Positions 9,471 to 22,298 of a stretch of DNA of 64,000 bases are shown here, one piece after another; position 1 is the first letter of the stretch; each line of letters starts with the position of its first letter. Position numbers and translations under genes: made by a program. The stretch is from Physcomitrium patens (Eukaryota > Streptophyta > Bryopsida > Funariales > Funariaceae). The notes under the pieces are model-generated. The model did no database searches. It was given only the letters and a program-made list of their open reading frames with translations, and had not been told where the DNA came from. The stretch lies in contig NC_037272.1 of assembly GCF_000002425.4 (NCBI RefSeq), forward strand, positions 13,528,174 to 13,592,173. Reading direction: 5' to 3'.

Positions 9471-10450
9471 TTATCGACTGGCATAATAGATAGGATGATC
9501 TAAACTCTGGTCATCCTTCTGACTTAGTACCAATCCAATAGCCACATTGGATGCATCAACATACACATGGAAATGCTCAGTCCAACGAGGTGCTACCAAT
9601 ATTGGAATAGAGATCAATTTTGACTTTAATGCCTCAAAGGCCATGATACACTCCATGGTCTACAAAGGACTAGTCCCATCTACAGAGGTTTCTTTAATAA
9701 GTTTGTTAAAGGTTGACAAATAATTATAAATGAACAAATAAAATGGCGATAATAACTGACATGGCCGACAAACCCTCAAACATCGGAGATTATTTCTAGT
9801 CTAGGCAAGTTCATTATATGCTACACTTTGTGAGGATCCGTAGCAATACCACGGCTAGAGGTGATATGTTCCAATAATTTTCTGGATGGAATACCAAATT
9901 GACACTTATCCGAGTTTAACAATATTCCAAACTTAACGCATTGAGTTAAACATTTGCCTAGATAATTAAGATGATCTTGTTTTGTACTGTATGCATAAAA
10001 CTCATCTAAAAAGATTTCCATAAATATCTAGAGATAGTCTTCGAAGGCCTAAGTCATCACTCTTTGAAACGTAATAAGGACATTGCATAACCCAAAAGAC
10101 ATTATGCGATAAGCAAATGTGTCTCAATCCATAGTAAAGGTTATCTTAAGCTGGTCTTTCAGTGCAATTTGAACTTGATTATACCCAAAAAATCCATCGA
10201 GGAATAAATAACATTCGTGACCTACTATGGCATCGAATATACTATCCATGAAAGATAATAGGAAGTAATCTTTCTTGGTGGCCGCATTAAGTTTTTGAAA
10301 ATCATAACAAATTCAAAAATTTTCTTTCTTTTTCGGTACCATCATGATTGGAGAAACCCACTCACTATTTGGTATCGGATAAATAAAACCAACCACAAGA
10401 ACCTTATTTAATTTCTCCTTCACCATGAGGAAATATTTAGGATTAAGGGG
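9471..10450 (-). pseudogene. Gy-3 reverse transcriptase and RNase H
   Basis: RT: at 10021-9821 the catalytic region reads MEIFLDEFYAYS, where the usual second Asp of the DD pair is Glu. Upstream, decayed palm and fingers reach about 10450. RNase H: 9656-9471 shows MECIMAFEALKSKLISIPI, then HFHVYVDASNVAIGLVLSQ with the first catalytic Asp. Stops break the frame repeatedly. Confidence 0.75.
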
Positions 10451-10582
10451 ATGTTGCTTCTATCGTATCGATATAGCATTCTCTTCTAAAATGATACGAT
10501 GCTCATAAACTTCAGCGGGGATACCTTTTAGATCATCATAAGTTCAAGCAAAAGCAAATTTATGATACAAGAAAAATTCTAT

Positions 10583-11465
10583 TTAGTACGTCAACTCATG
10601 TTCCTTAATACCTTTGTAGATCTTAATTGTCCGAGGCTCTGCTGTGGTTGCCAAGTTGATAGTTTGATATAAAGATGCAATAGTGATGTTCTGTTTTAAC
10701 TCCTGTGGTGGTTTCAAATCAGTCGCTAAGTCTGACATGTGTAAAGTATAGAATCCTGTGTCCAGGGCACTCACATGGTGCATATTATACTTCGTCATAC
10801 AATCAATATTAAATCTAGCAAAGATTTTTAAATCCGATGGATATATCAAGTACTCCTCGAAACCACCATATTGATATACTACTCCAAGGTATTGGGTTGC
10901 TTCCACAGACGCCTCCATAATCGGTGCTATTGCATCATCATCGAAGCTAAGCTCATCATCCAATGTCAATTCAGATATTGGTAATTAACATTCCCCGTGA
11001 TAGTGTATTGGGTACATTTGTAACACCATTTTATCTCCACCCTTGCCAATTATCAAAGTACCCTGATCCCAATTGTTCTTAGCCTTCGTTTGATAAAGCT
11101 AAGGTTGTCTCAATAAAATTGGATATGATAAAGTTGAACGTTGTAACCGAAAGACAATGTAGTCATTTTCATATGCAATACTGATAATTATAGTTTAAAT
11201 ACTCCGTAAAATACCTATTGATTTAACTTGGCTATGATTTGTCATCCTCAATACCAATATTGTGGGATACTAAGTGTTCCAAATCTAAAGCATCTATTGT
11301 ATCAGCGTTCATTAAATTGACGCTCAAACCACCATACACTTGAACACCTGATATCATAACACCGTCAATTAAAACATTGATGGTTGGTGCTCCTAAATCA
11401 GGGTTCAAACTGACTTCACAAACTTCCTTATTGTATTGCCTATGCCGTATTAATGATGAATTCAA
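10583..11465 (-). pseudogene. Gy-3 protease region and linker to RT
   Basis: 11465-11232 encodes a retropepsin-like stretch, INVLIDGVMISGVQVYGGLSVNLM, in which the usual catalytic Asp of the DGGSGVNI-type motif is Tyr. Downstream, 10969-10583 encodes an acidic linker (MTLDDELSFDDDAIAPI) leading towards RT. No enzyme activity is expected. Confidence 0.55.
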
Positions 11466-12062
11466 TGTAGAACGGTACTCTAGTACGATCGCTAGAAGTT
11501 ACTTCATAGAAATCTAAGATCGAATAGCGTCGAGATCTTTCAAAATATCATAGAGTTTCATATTTAAGGTAATTCTCAATGCCTTCTTTTTTTTCATTGG
11601 ATTGAGTTTAACTCCCAGAGGTAAGATATTCTTTCGTTTTGGACTCGGAATTAGAATAGTAGCCAAAATTTCTTTGGAATTTGTGCCTCCGAGAAGATCT
11701 TTTAACGGATAAGAAGTTTCTCAAAACTACGTAGAGTGCGAAACCGCTTGGAACAGAACCAAAGCCTCTGTAATCAGAACCTCATTAGGTTGCCCAACCG
11801 AGTCAAGTCTCAGACTGAGTAAGAGGCCCATAACAGGACCTGGATTGGATGTCCCTGTAATTGAGTCAAATTAGCCCTTCGCATCAAACTCACCGAAATG
11901 TTGAATTGGTCCTTTTTTTTTTCGTTGACTCCCAGTAAGAATGGCTTGGATACATTCCTCCTGATTTATCAGAGAATCTTGAAGACCTTGATTTATCTCC
12001 TCTATTTTTCCTTAGTTTTGGATCTGCTGATCTCGATTATTGAAATTGAACGAAGCATTACA
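11466..12062 (-). other. Gy-3 gag-protease linker with repeat-related segment
   Basis: No continuous frame. The segment 11740-11890 resembles the tandem repeat units at 7371-7650 (shared words such as CTGTAAT, ATTRGGTTGCCC, CCTGGATTGGATGT). This suggests that the repeats derive from this part of the element or from a related copy. Confidence 0.5.
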
Positions 12063-14200
12063 TTACTGATAAGTATGCCGTGATTGCTTACAATTCCCAC
12101 ATACTGGCACATAATCATCACTGGCTCTGGAATTGGGACATTCACTAACATAATGATCAATTTGTCTACAATAGAAATAATGAAGTGATCTTCTTGCACC
12201 CCTATCAGGCATATTTAGTGTCTCCACCGGTACATACCTACTAGGCTTGTTCCATGTAGAATTCGAAAATGATCCTAGTTGTCCCATTGGTATGGAGGAT
12301 ACTTGGTTCGATGACACCGGTGGAGCATATTGCTAATATCTCTGCTGCTTCTTCCCGTAATTCTGGAGGTTTGATACAGATCCCTAACTAAAATTGGAAC
12401 TTTGAAAGTTATTGAATGCTCGATTTTGTTGATTACATCGATTTTTATTCTATCCAAATATATTTTCTGTTTGAACTTGATTGACTTCTCATTAAGTGAG
12501 TGGGATCATGGTCTAATTATTGAATTATTGTTGCCTTTGCCAATTCTAACAATTAGCTGTTAAGTACTTTCCTCCACAAAATGTACATTGATCCATCATT
12601 TGTGAGGGTGAAGGGCATTCTGTTACCAAATGGCCGTGGCCCTTACAATTACTGGACCATACATTGGTCCTAGTATTGGTAGGCTTGTACCTCTTTTCCT
12701 TATTCTTGCCATATTAATGGCCATTTTTTCCATTTTCTTTGACAAGTTTAATAACAAGATTTTATTAGAATCTTTTAGGACTAGTATTAATGATAACTTT
12801 GCCATAATTAACACTTGTTGTTGATACAAAAAATATAGAATATACGTTGTTGTGACATTTGGTGGTATAGCTTGCAATGAGGTGACATTAACTAGCCCCT
12901 AAATATTGGCACTAGAATTAGCCACTGTTTCTAACATCTATGGATAACTATCCACTGATCCGTAAGTCAGATTTTGATAGCTGCCTTGAACTGGAATCAT
13001 CATTATACCCACAGTTAAAAATTAATCATAATGGCATTCCTCCCAAATCTTGGCTCTATTAAGAGATGTAGTTACCGTATTTGGTTGAGCCTCTTTTACA
13101 AACATTTTTAGATTGGGTGGATGTAATCCGTTGATTAATATGGACAATATAAAAGTCTTTGGCATTTAGTGATTTGACAACTTGCGGAGTATATCTGCCA
13201 CATGATCATAGAATGATTCCATTGCCTCTCCTGGATCCATTTTGCTAGTCATTAATCTTTCTCGAAGTCGATCCTTAAAACCAATTGTATTAAAATGGAT
13301 TAAAAATACATTCCTCAATCCTTCCCAATTGGAAAATTGATCCACTCATTGACGATTGTACCATTCAAATGTCATATCCTTTAAGGTTGCTCACAACCAT
13401 CATAACCAAATATCTTCAATTCTTCCATTTTTGACTACACATGCTGTCAAAAATTGAGAAAAATGTTGATCAAAAAATCCCTACAAGTAGATAATGGAGC
13501 CACGCTCATTGTATAATCGCTCACGTCACCTATTTGTACTGCTATTGGAATCATTGGACTACTCGACACCATTGAAGAGAACAATATTCCACTTAATCTT
13601 TTGTTAAAATAATTGGCACCTTCTCCAATTGATTGTCATGAATTTTCAAGTTTCCTCAATTTACTATTATTGTCTCTTATTAAGTTATTTGATTGAATTG
13701 GGGATTAAAATGATGGATTTTGAAATACACTGAATTGGCCCTTATTGACCAATAATTTATGCCACTCTAAGGAATTAGTTTTGATAGAATTGAAAGCTTT
13801 TATTATTGAAAATGTATCCAATGGAGTACCCAATTCTTCTGTGATTCCTTGACTTGTAGTTAATGGCCTCAAAAGAAACACTGGTCTATTTACCAAATTT
13901 TTTGCGAGTTCTCTTGGCAATTTTTCTAATGGTATATACTTCTAAAATATTTGATATCAATCAGCTTCTAGGTATACTCAGATATGTCGAGAGACATGCA
14001 ACCATGGTTAATCCAACTTTGTCAATGATTTCTTTTGAACTTTTATTCTTGCTCATTATGCAACAAATTTCTTGCTTGCGATCTCTTTATTCTTTCTTTC
14101 GACTATCGTATTCTCTTTAATGTTAAGTCCTTATTCTAAATAACTATACTCTTTCATTATATTCTACTGAATTTGCTTCCTATTTGCCATCCAACTAAAC
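12063..14200 (-). pseudogene. Gy-3 gag
   Basis: Near its C terminus are two knuckle-like Cys/His segments (HYFYCRQIDHYVSECPNS and VCGNCKQSRHTYQ, 12200-12063) and another with an H-C pair near 12620. The capsid-like part is spread over 13640-13000 with many stops. The N terminus is at 13920-13705 and upstream. It would have formed the particle. Confidence 0.65.
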
Positions 14201-14237
14201 TGACAGTTAATTCCTAACACTCAATGTTATTCTCTAT

Positions 14238-14254
14238 CCCTGGCAGCGGCGCCA
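14238..14254 (-). other. Primer binding site, tRNA-Asp type (Gy-3)
   Basis: On the minus strand it reads TGGCGCCGCTGCCAGGG, close to the tRNA-Asp complement used by Athila/Tat elements (TGGCGCCGTTGCCGGGG). It lies 4 nt from the LTR. Confidence 0.85.
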
Positions 14255-14258
14255 AAAT

Positions 14259-15001
14259 GTGGTTGTCATTTTACTTATCCTACAATTCCTTTCCGAATAA
14301 ACATGTATAGGGGAATTCAAACATAGGAAAAGACTAAGTACATGAGTTTTACTTGATAGGCTCACACAATTAACAATATTTCAAATCATTGAAACACTAA
14401 GAAATACTATAATATTTTTTCTCAATAACAATACTCCTTCATCAACTGATAACAACAGTGTACAATCCTACACTCTCAAAAGACTTCTCAAATCACAATA
14501 ATTTCCATCTAACACCAAGAATAATAGACTTCACTCCAACAATCTGAATTCACATAATTTCTATAATCACAGACTTCCTCTATTGAAACACACAACTCTC
14601 AATAAACAAAAATTATAATCTTTCAATAACTCCTCATATAATTCAATCACTCAGTGCTCGAATTACATAATCAATAACTCATAAATCAATCTTTGATTTA
14701 TTCCATAGACTCACTTCTCTATATTCAAAAACTATCCATTATTCTTCAATAACAAAGAAACCAAAGAGACAAAGAGGTAGTACTAAGCTTACCCCGGCTC
14801 ATGACTATCACAATCTAGCCCTCCAACAAATTTCTACAACTCTTATATAATTGCTCTTGATTTCCAGATTCTAACCATAATCTTATAATTAACTACTTTT
14901 AATAACTAAAACAATCATCCGTCCTCCTGAACTTACTATTCTATCGACTATTAGTCTATTTTATCAATATCTTACAGAAACAAATTAATATTTATTCTAC
15001 A
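14259..15001 (-). repeat. Gy-3 5' LTR
   Basis: 743 bp, TG...CA (plus strand TGTGGTTGTC to TTCTACA). It matches, in reverse orientation, the 771-bp solo LTR at 23592-24362, which fixes both ends. The right-hand flank starts CAAGT, inside the 3' untranslated region of a family copy (15002-15531). Confidence 0.85.
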
Positions 15002-15531
15002 CAAGTCCAATAGAGATTTTATTCTATCCTATATCATTATTTTTTTTGATTTTTTAGTACTTATTAGATGGAGAACTAAAAACCAACAAATTCAACTCAA
15101 GAGCTATCATTTACTGAGCTACTAGATGAGACATTGCAACTATCACAACCTTCAAGACAGAAAAATTGAGATAAAGATCTTCAAGAATGACATGTTTTTC
15201 TTTAAATAGATGGTGAGATACAATGAATTTGGTTCCACAACCTCGAAAGGGACTCTGAGTATTTAGTGATACTTTTGGAGGTAGGAACCACTCCTAATGG
15301 TATTACTAATGTTTTATTTGAAGGAAGTCATGAAGGCCTTAATAATGATTAAATATTAGGATGGTCTTCTCGCTCTGGTATAGGACATTATCAATAGTTG
15401 AAGGAACCTATCAATTACCTTTTAAGGTAATAAAGATTAGAGTATGTAATAAATATAGTTTAGCATATCTTAGACTTCATCAATATATAATCACTACTCC
15501 TTGTGGAACTCGTCCCTAAAAGAGGGGATAA
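15002..15531 (+). mobile_element. 3' internal fragment of a Gy-B family copy
   Basis: Colinear with 21790-22298 of Gy-B and 41880-42398 of Gy-C (noncoding 3' region up to the polypurine tract just before the LTR). It is cut on the left by Gy-3. The tract AAAGAGGGGATAA precedes the LTR at 15532. Confidence 0.7.
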
Positions 15532-15997
15532 TGTCATAGACATATATATTTATCTTGATAATTATCTAGATAATAAGAATAAGTAGAAGTAAGTCAAAAT
15601 AGATAAATATGATAATATCTTGTGGAGAGCTTCCTAGAAGCTTTATAGATATTGCTTTGCCTTTATATATATCTATAGGTGATTGGTAGGTTGAAAAATT
15701 GGCCAACAAGGACGACATGTGTTGACATGTTGACTACTTATAGTATAAGTTGGACATATGGTATACACCTAAGAAACTTGTTTTGCAAATTAGACATGTG
15801 TTTTACAAGTTGGATATGTATTAGAGGTCCTATAGCATATCGTCACATAGTTCTTAGTTAAATAATATGTATAGAGGCAAGACTAAGGCATTCCTCACTC
15901 TTCTCCATTCTTTTCTTGCTTTTAGTCTAGTTTCAAGAGTCTTATATTTTCTAATCTTTGGCAATAGCCATTCTAGTTTTTCCTTAAATATACATAC
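15532..15997 (+). repeat. LTR-A, truncated family LTR
   Basis: Starts TGTCATAGACATATATATTT and follows the family LTR as far as the segment after GCAATAGCCATTC, then loses similarity near 15997. The last 40-60 bp are missing. Confidence 0.75.
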
Positions 15998-16339
15998 AAA
16001 ATAGAAAAAAATATGTATATTCAACTTATAAGAAAGATTTAATTATTGGATGAAACTACTAATTTGAGATCGGCACAAGATTTTATCTTAGTATATAATT
16101 AAATGACATGCTTCACAAATAAGTAAGGAGAGAAAAGATTTTATGTTATTTCACAAAATAAAATAAAAATAATTTAAAATCTATTTGTTTCATTTTTAAT
16201 CACCTATTAGGTCTTTTATCTTAAAGGAGTCATTAAAGAGCCATATACTTAATTGTATGCTACCTAGAATTGAATCTAAGATATTTTATCTTCCCTTAAC
16301 TAGCCTTATTTTACAATCTGGATGCATTTTATAATCTTC
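15998..16339. other. AT-rich spacer
   Basis: No coding frame, RNA gene or family match recognised. It separates LTR-A from the next 3' internal fragment. Confidence 0.5.
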
Positions 16340-16500
16340 TCTCTTTGATATGGGATACTACTAATGGCTGAGAGGGCCTATCAACTATCTCCAAAGAGAA
16401 CAAAGATCGGATTATATAACAAATATAATTTGCTACATCTTATATTTTTTCAATATAGAAAGATTGCTCTTCATGGAATTCATTCCTAAAAGTAGGATAA
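16340..16500 (+). mobile_element. 3' internal end of another family copy
   Basis: Colinear with the last 160 bp before the 3' LTRs of Gy-B and Gy-C (words such as GATATGGGATACTAC, GAGAGGGCCTATCAA and the polypurine tract). It therefore looks like the end of an element whose 3' LTR is the same LTR that serves as the 5' LTR of Gy-B. Confidence 0.65.
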
Positions 16501-17025
16501 TATCACGAACATACACATGTAAATCAATAATTACTTATATAATTAAATAAAAATAGATAAAAATAGGTTAATTCTATAATATCTTCTATAGAAGCTTTTT
16601 AAAAGCTTCATAGATAATATTTTGACTTTTTAGGTAATAAACATGGTCAAAAAGTTGACCATGTGTCATACATGTTAATAGCTTGCAGAACAAGCTAACT
16701 ATGTGGCACCCACATAGAAAACTTCCTTACAAGTTAAGATACGTATTGTGCAAAGTCATCACATTTTTAGAAGTCTTATAGAATGTCACCATGTAGCTTC
16801 TAGGTAGGTAGTATATATAGAAGCAAGAGTAAAGCGTTCTTCACTCTTATCAACTCCTTTCTTCCTTATAGTCTAGTTTCAAGGATCTTTAGTTTTCTTA
16901 TCTTTTGGCAATAGCCATTCCAATCTCTTTCTTAATATACATATTGAGTTATTTCTATTTTATCATCTTTCTTTGAAAAAAGTCTCACTTATTTATTTGA
17001 CTTTATCAAGTTCTTCTCTTTGACA
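16501..17025 (+). repeat. Gy-B 5' LTR
   Basis: 525 bp from TATCACGAACATAC (mutated TGTCA start) to TTTGACA. TATA-like TATATATAG near 16810 precedes the AGAAGCAAGAGT start region seen in all family LTRs. The following 20 nt separate it from a degenerate primer site (CAATATCAGAGC, 17046-17057). Confidence 0.8.
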
Positions 17026-17237
17026 GATTGACAAGAATACACTTACAATATCAGAGCTTTGACTAATCTTGATTAAAATTGGATTATTCCTTTCTCTTGA
17101 TAAGACATAAGCATATTAGAAGTTACGGATTACCCTCTTCTAAACTGATATTATTCCAAGTATTTTTTTTGTTCTCAAGTCCTCTCTTCTATTTGTATTG
17201 AGCAATATTAGAAATCTTCTCTTTTCTAAGTATTATC

Positions 17238-18245
17238 ATGACAAAACTTGCTGAAATGAAGAGTGCAATGATACAAATGTAAGAACAATTGAAGGAGTTA
17301 ATGCTTGCAATGCATCAACTCAATTTACCACCACAAGGAGCAACAAGATAGGCAGGAAGTGAAGATATAGAAACGATTGGAGCTGCTTCAACATCTGCAC
17401 CAAATCATATCCCTTCTCCTATAGTGGAATGTCCTTCCATTATTAGAGAATCAAAAATTACCCTATCCAAGAAGTTTAACAACACCAGATCAAAGTTTAG
17501 AGGATTTATTAAACAAGTACAACTTGTGATTGAACTTCAACTCTAAAGCTATTCAACTGTAAGATCGCAAGTTAAATTCATTAGTACACTTTTTTCATCT
17601 TCAACATTATCATGGTTTTTCATCTTTTCTTGAATGACGAGATTTAATATTAGATAATCTGGAGACTTATTTGGTGGTGTTTTGATCTATGTATCAAAAA
17701 CTTGATATAATTTGTATTACAATCAACAAGATCTGTATTTTACGACAAAGCAATCAATCAGTAACATTGTATGCTTCACAGTTTTGACAACTTATAATTG
17801 ATATCAAGTAGAATGATGCTGCACTTGTCAGCCAATTTCTCTACGGATTCCAAAATGAGGTAAATAAATTAATGTTCAACTTACTTGATTTTCAAATATT
17901 GAGTCAAGCAATTGACTTTGTTGTGAAGTGCGACAATCATCTTTTTGAATTTCAATCTAAGAATCCTACAAGTGGACTTCAATATTACTATAATTCAATG
18001 GCAACACCAACATCTCTTCAACACATACATTCCAAAGTAGAGAAGATGTAAATTGATGTAGTACGTTTCAAACATCTTACTAAGCAAAAAAAGACTCATT
18101 GTCATCAAGAAGGATTATCCTTATATTATGAAGAGCTTAAGTACACAGCTCAACATTGACCAAAGAAGTGACACAACCATGAAATAAAGAATACGGCTAT
18201 AAAAAAGATAGTATGTCAGAAAATAAGTTTGCCCAGCTACAATAG
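17238..18245 (+). pseudogene. Gy-B gag
   Basis: Starts at ATG 17238 (MTKLAEMKSAM) and ends at TAG 18243-18245, the position of the gag stop in Gy-1 and Gy-C. Several stops interrupt it. Recognisable parts: ITLSKKFNNTRSKFRGF, the capsid region with SWFFIFS and QFLYGFQNEV, and a ruined knuckle (LSLYYEELKYTAQH) that has lost its Cys residues. Confidence 0.7.
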
Positions 18246-21200
18246 GGACCATGCGGTTGGAACCTTGTACAATACCTAGAGAAGGTCATGTTCTCTCTTT
18301 AGAACCCTCTCCTTGTTTTACAATAAATGTTATTTTAGGACCTAAATATCACAAAGCCTTTACCTTGTTAGATTCATGAGCCTCAGCATGTTTCTTAGAT
18401 GAAAAATTTGCTAAAAGACATAGCATATTTTTAGTGAAGAAAACTAAATCTGTTCATGTAGAAGTCATAGATGGTTGTCAGTTGTCTTCAGGAAATGTTA
18501 TTCATAAAATCCTTCCTATAGAAGTAGCAACTAATGGTCATAGTAGCTTTGTAATATTTAATATCATTAGATCTTTCTCTAATCCACTCATCTTAGGTTT
18601 ATTATGGCTAGAAAAATATAATTCTAAAATAGATTGGACTTCTCGTAGTCTTGATTTTTTTGAAAGTATAACTAAGAGTATAGTTAGTCAAGAAGAAAGT
18701 CATAAGTCTAGTATAATTAAACCTATATTTATAGGTACAAGAGCTTTTTTGGATGCTGCAAAAAAAGGATCACCTTATGTCATTTATGTCATACTTATTT
18801 CTACTAGTGAAAAGACTTCAAGTGGTATTCTAAGCCAATATCAAGATTTTCAAGATGTATTTGAAAAAAAAGATATAAATACTCTTCCGAAACATTGTTC
18901 CTATGATTACTTAATTGACCTTCAAGAAGGAGCACAATCACCATTTGGACCAATTTATAGTTTATCACAAAATAAATTAACTGAATTCAAGGAGTATATT
19001 GAAGAGAATCTTGCCAAGAACTTCATACGCCATTCAAATCTCCAACAGGAGCTCCAATTTTATTTGTGAAGAAAAAAGATGGATCATTGTGGATGTGTGT
19101 CGATTATCGAGGACTCAACAAAATTGCCATCAATAACACATATTCGCTACCTTTAATATGTAGACTCTTTGATCAATTGAATCAAGCCAAGATCTATATA
19201 AAAATAGATCTATAAGGAGCATATAATCTGATACACATCTAAGAAGGAGATGAATGGAAGACTGCGTTTCAAATAAGGTATGGATATTTTGAATACAATA
19301 TCATGCCTTTTAGACTTACAAATGTACCAACAACATTCCAACATCTAATGAATGATGTCTTTTGGGAGTTTTTAATTGATTTTATTGTCTATTACCTAGA
19401 CAACATTCTAATCTATTCTAAGAATACAAAAGAATATGAATTTCATGTTCGTTGTTTGTTACAAAAACTAAGAGATGCAAGACTCTATGCCAAGATAGAA
19501 AAATGTATATTTCACACTACTCAAGTCAACTTCTTAGGATACATCATTTTAAATGATGGACTTATGATAGATCCTAAGAAACTTCAAGCTATTATGGATT
19601 GGAAGATCCCAAAAATGATAAGAAATATCCAATGCTTTTTGGGATTTGCCAACTACTATCGGATCGTCATCAAAGACTTCTCTCAAGCTGCAGCTCCACT
19701 TACACGTTTGACTTGCAAAGATAAACTTCAATGGAATTAAGAAGCAGAAGTAGCATTTGAAGCTTTGAAGACAATCTTTGTTTCTACACCAATCTTGTAT
19801 CGCGTCAATTTTTCTAAGCCATTTTTTATGGAAACAGATGCATCAGACTTTGATTTAGGTACAGTACTATCACAAATGGAAATAGATGATAAACTTCACC
19901 CAATAGTTTTTTATTCGAGAAAATTTTTAGCAACCGAGATCAACTACCAGATCCACAATAAAGAACTTCTTGTAATCATGGATTTATTTTAAGAAAAGCA
20001 CCATTATCTAGAAGGTACTTCTAATCTAGTCATTGTGTATACGGATCACAAGAACCTTGAATATTTTATGTCAAGACATGTTTTGAATCGTTCTCAAATC
20101 CCTTCGAGTATATTTTTGACAAGATTCAAGTTCAATGTTACTTATCGATCGAGAAAATAATAAGGTTTGTCAAATACACTTTCTAGATGATCTTAACTTG
20201 CACCAAAGGAAGGAGATGTTATTTTTGATTAGTAATGGACAATTCTCTTGAAGCCAGAGCATCTTCATCTTTAAGTAATGAAATCAACAATAACTGTTGA
20301 TTCAACTTTTATTAAGCAAGTTCAGTCAAGTATGTCTTCTGATCCTCTTATTTATGATATAAAGAGAAACCATTCAAAATCTTATGATTCTTCTAAGTTT
20401 GAATTCAAGAAAAATCTACTATATTTTGAAGGATGCCTATATGTTCCAGAAGATAAAGCTCAATTACGTGTTCTTCAAGCTTATCATGTCTTTCTAGCAG
20501 CAGGACATTTTGGGTACAATAAAACTTTGGAACTAATATCTAGAGATTTTTAGTAGCCACAAATGTGGAAGGATGTAAAAGACTTTGTTCAATCATGCAA
20601 TGTTTGTTCAAGATCAAAAACTCCTCGTCATCGACCTTACAGACTTCTTTAATCATTACTTATTTTAGAACAACCCTGGTCTTTTGTTTCTATGGATTTC
20701 ATCACAAATCTTCCAATTTCAAGTGCTTATGACTCTATATTCGTGATAGTATATTATTTTATCAAGATGGATCATTTTGTACCATGTACAAACTCTATCA
20801 TAGGTGAAGAAATAGCTAAGCTCTTTCTTGACAATATCTATCGCTATCATGGATTATCTAAGGATATTATATCAGATAGGAGAACTCAGTTTGTATTAAG
20901 ATTTTAGTAAACTCTTTTTAAGATTCTATAAATAGATATAAAACTATCTTTGATATTCCATCTTCAAAATAATGGATAAATAAAGCATGTTAATTAAATT
21001 TAGGAGCAATATTTAAGATATACTATCAACTATCAATAAGATGATTGGAAAATTCTTTTGCCATTGGTAGAGTTTGCTTATAATAATATGATATATTCTT
21101 CTACAAAAAAAACACCTTTCTTTGTCCATTCTGGTTATCATCCATAACTTGATACTTTTGACTTTTCAAAAGTTGATAATCTTGTGGCAAAAGATTTGAC

Positions 21201-21737
21201 AAATCATTTATCAAAGCTACATGTAACAATAAAGGTGCACTTAAAAGAAGTTCAAAAACAACAAAAGATCAATGCAAATGTCTATCAAAAGGAACAACCA
21301 CCATTCCACACGGGTGACAAGGTATGGTTACTTTGTCATAATATCAAGACCACTCATCCTTGTGACAAGTTGGATTATCGTAAACTTTGACCATTTTCTA
21401 TTTCTGTATAAATCAATCTAGTTGCATATCATTTATACTTATCGGATTCAATGAAAATCCATCTAGTATTCCATGTATCTCTTTTTGAACCTTACAAGAT
21501 AGTGGACATACTAAGAAGAAGAAAAATTCCACCTCTTTTATAAAAATGGATAATAATAAAGAGTTCAAAGTAGAAGAAGTACTAGATTCAAGGTGACTCC
21601 AAAATAAATTAGAATATCTTATCTATTGGCACGGATATGATATTAGTGAATACATATGTGAGCCAACAAATAATCTTGCAAATGCAGCAAAGACAGTGGA
21701 GGTCTTTCATCAACAACATCCATCAAAATCAAGATGA
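18246..21737 (+). pseudogene. Gy-B pol: protease, RT, RNase H, integrase, chromodomain
   Basis: The -1 frame relative to gag. Protease: LLDS, then TGA, then ASACFLDE near 18370-18400. RT at about 19050-19740, with catalytic YYLDNILIYS where the second Asp is Asn. RNase H at 19765-20160 (FFMETDASDFDLGTVLSQ). Integrase zinc region at about 20470-20640 (HVFLAAGHFGYNK, then SCNVCSRSK). Core at 20692-21150 with MDFITNLP, IISDRRTQF and VEFAYNN. A chromodomain at about 21560-21720 (EEVLDSR, LEYLIYWHGYDISEY, EPTNNL) ends HPSKSR and TGA. Frameshifts and at least ten stops make it dead. Confidence 0.8.
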
Positions 21738-22298
21738 AAACCTTTCTTATAAAAGAAACAAGATCTAGGCAAGATAATATTCTACTTTTAATCCTAGTTT
21801 ATAGCTTTTTTGTAGTTGTGTCAATAAAGAGATAGAGAACCAACAACTAGCGGTTCGACTAAAGAGCCTTCGTTTGATAACCTACTAGATGAGATATTAT
21901 GATTATTACAAACTTCAAGACGATGCAATTAACATGAAGATCCTCAAGAACGATATATTCTTTGTCAAATAGATGGCAAGATACAACATGTTTGGTATCA
22001 CGACTTGGAATGGACTTCCAATATTTGGTGATTTTACTAGAGGTAGAAACAACTCCTGATGGTGTTTCAAATATTTTATTTGAAAGAAGATAATTGATAA
22101 GGCCTCAACAACGATCAAATAATTATGTGGTCTTCTTGCCCTGGTATAGGACACTATCGATGGTTGAGAGGCCTTATCAATTATTTTCAAAGAGAACAAT
22201 GATCAGAGTATGTAGCAAATATAATTTGCCGCATCTTAGACTTCCTCGATATGTGATCACCGCTCCTTGTAGAACTTGTCCCTTAAAGAGGAGGTAAT
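21738..22298 (+). other. Gy-B 3' noncoding region and polypurine tract
   Basis: About 560 bp with no frame of note, colinear with the same region of Gy-C. It ends in AAAGAGGAGGTAA directly before the LTR, the expected plus-strand primer. Confidence 0.7.

Larger units (their letters stand above)
7860..15001 (-). mobile_element. Gy-3: Athila/Tat-type gypsy element, 3' LTR missing
   Basis: On the minus strand: LTR (15001-14259), tRNA-Asp-type primer site (14254-14238), gag, protease, RT-RNase H, integrase. The order PR-RT-RH-IN makes it gypsy, and the tRNA-Asp primer site is typical of Athila/Tat elements. Every domain has stops or frameshifts. No copy of the LTR is found on the left, where the element meets the repeat block near 7860, so its 3' end has been lost or rearranged. 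Confidence 0.8.

Noticed and set aside
15536-15680. Possible small gene around the 60-codon frame at 15679
   Set aside because: It is part of LTR-A. The same short frame recurs in other family LTRs (for example 35496) only because the LTR is repeated.
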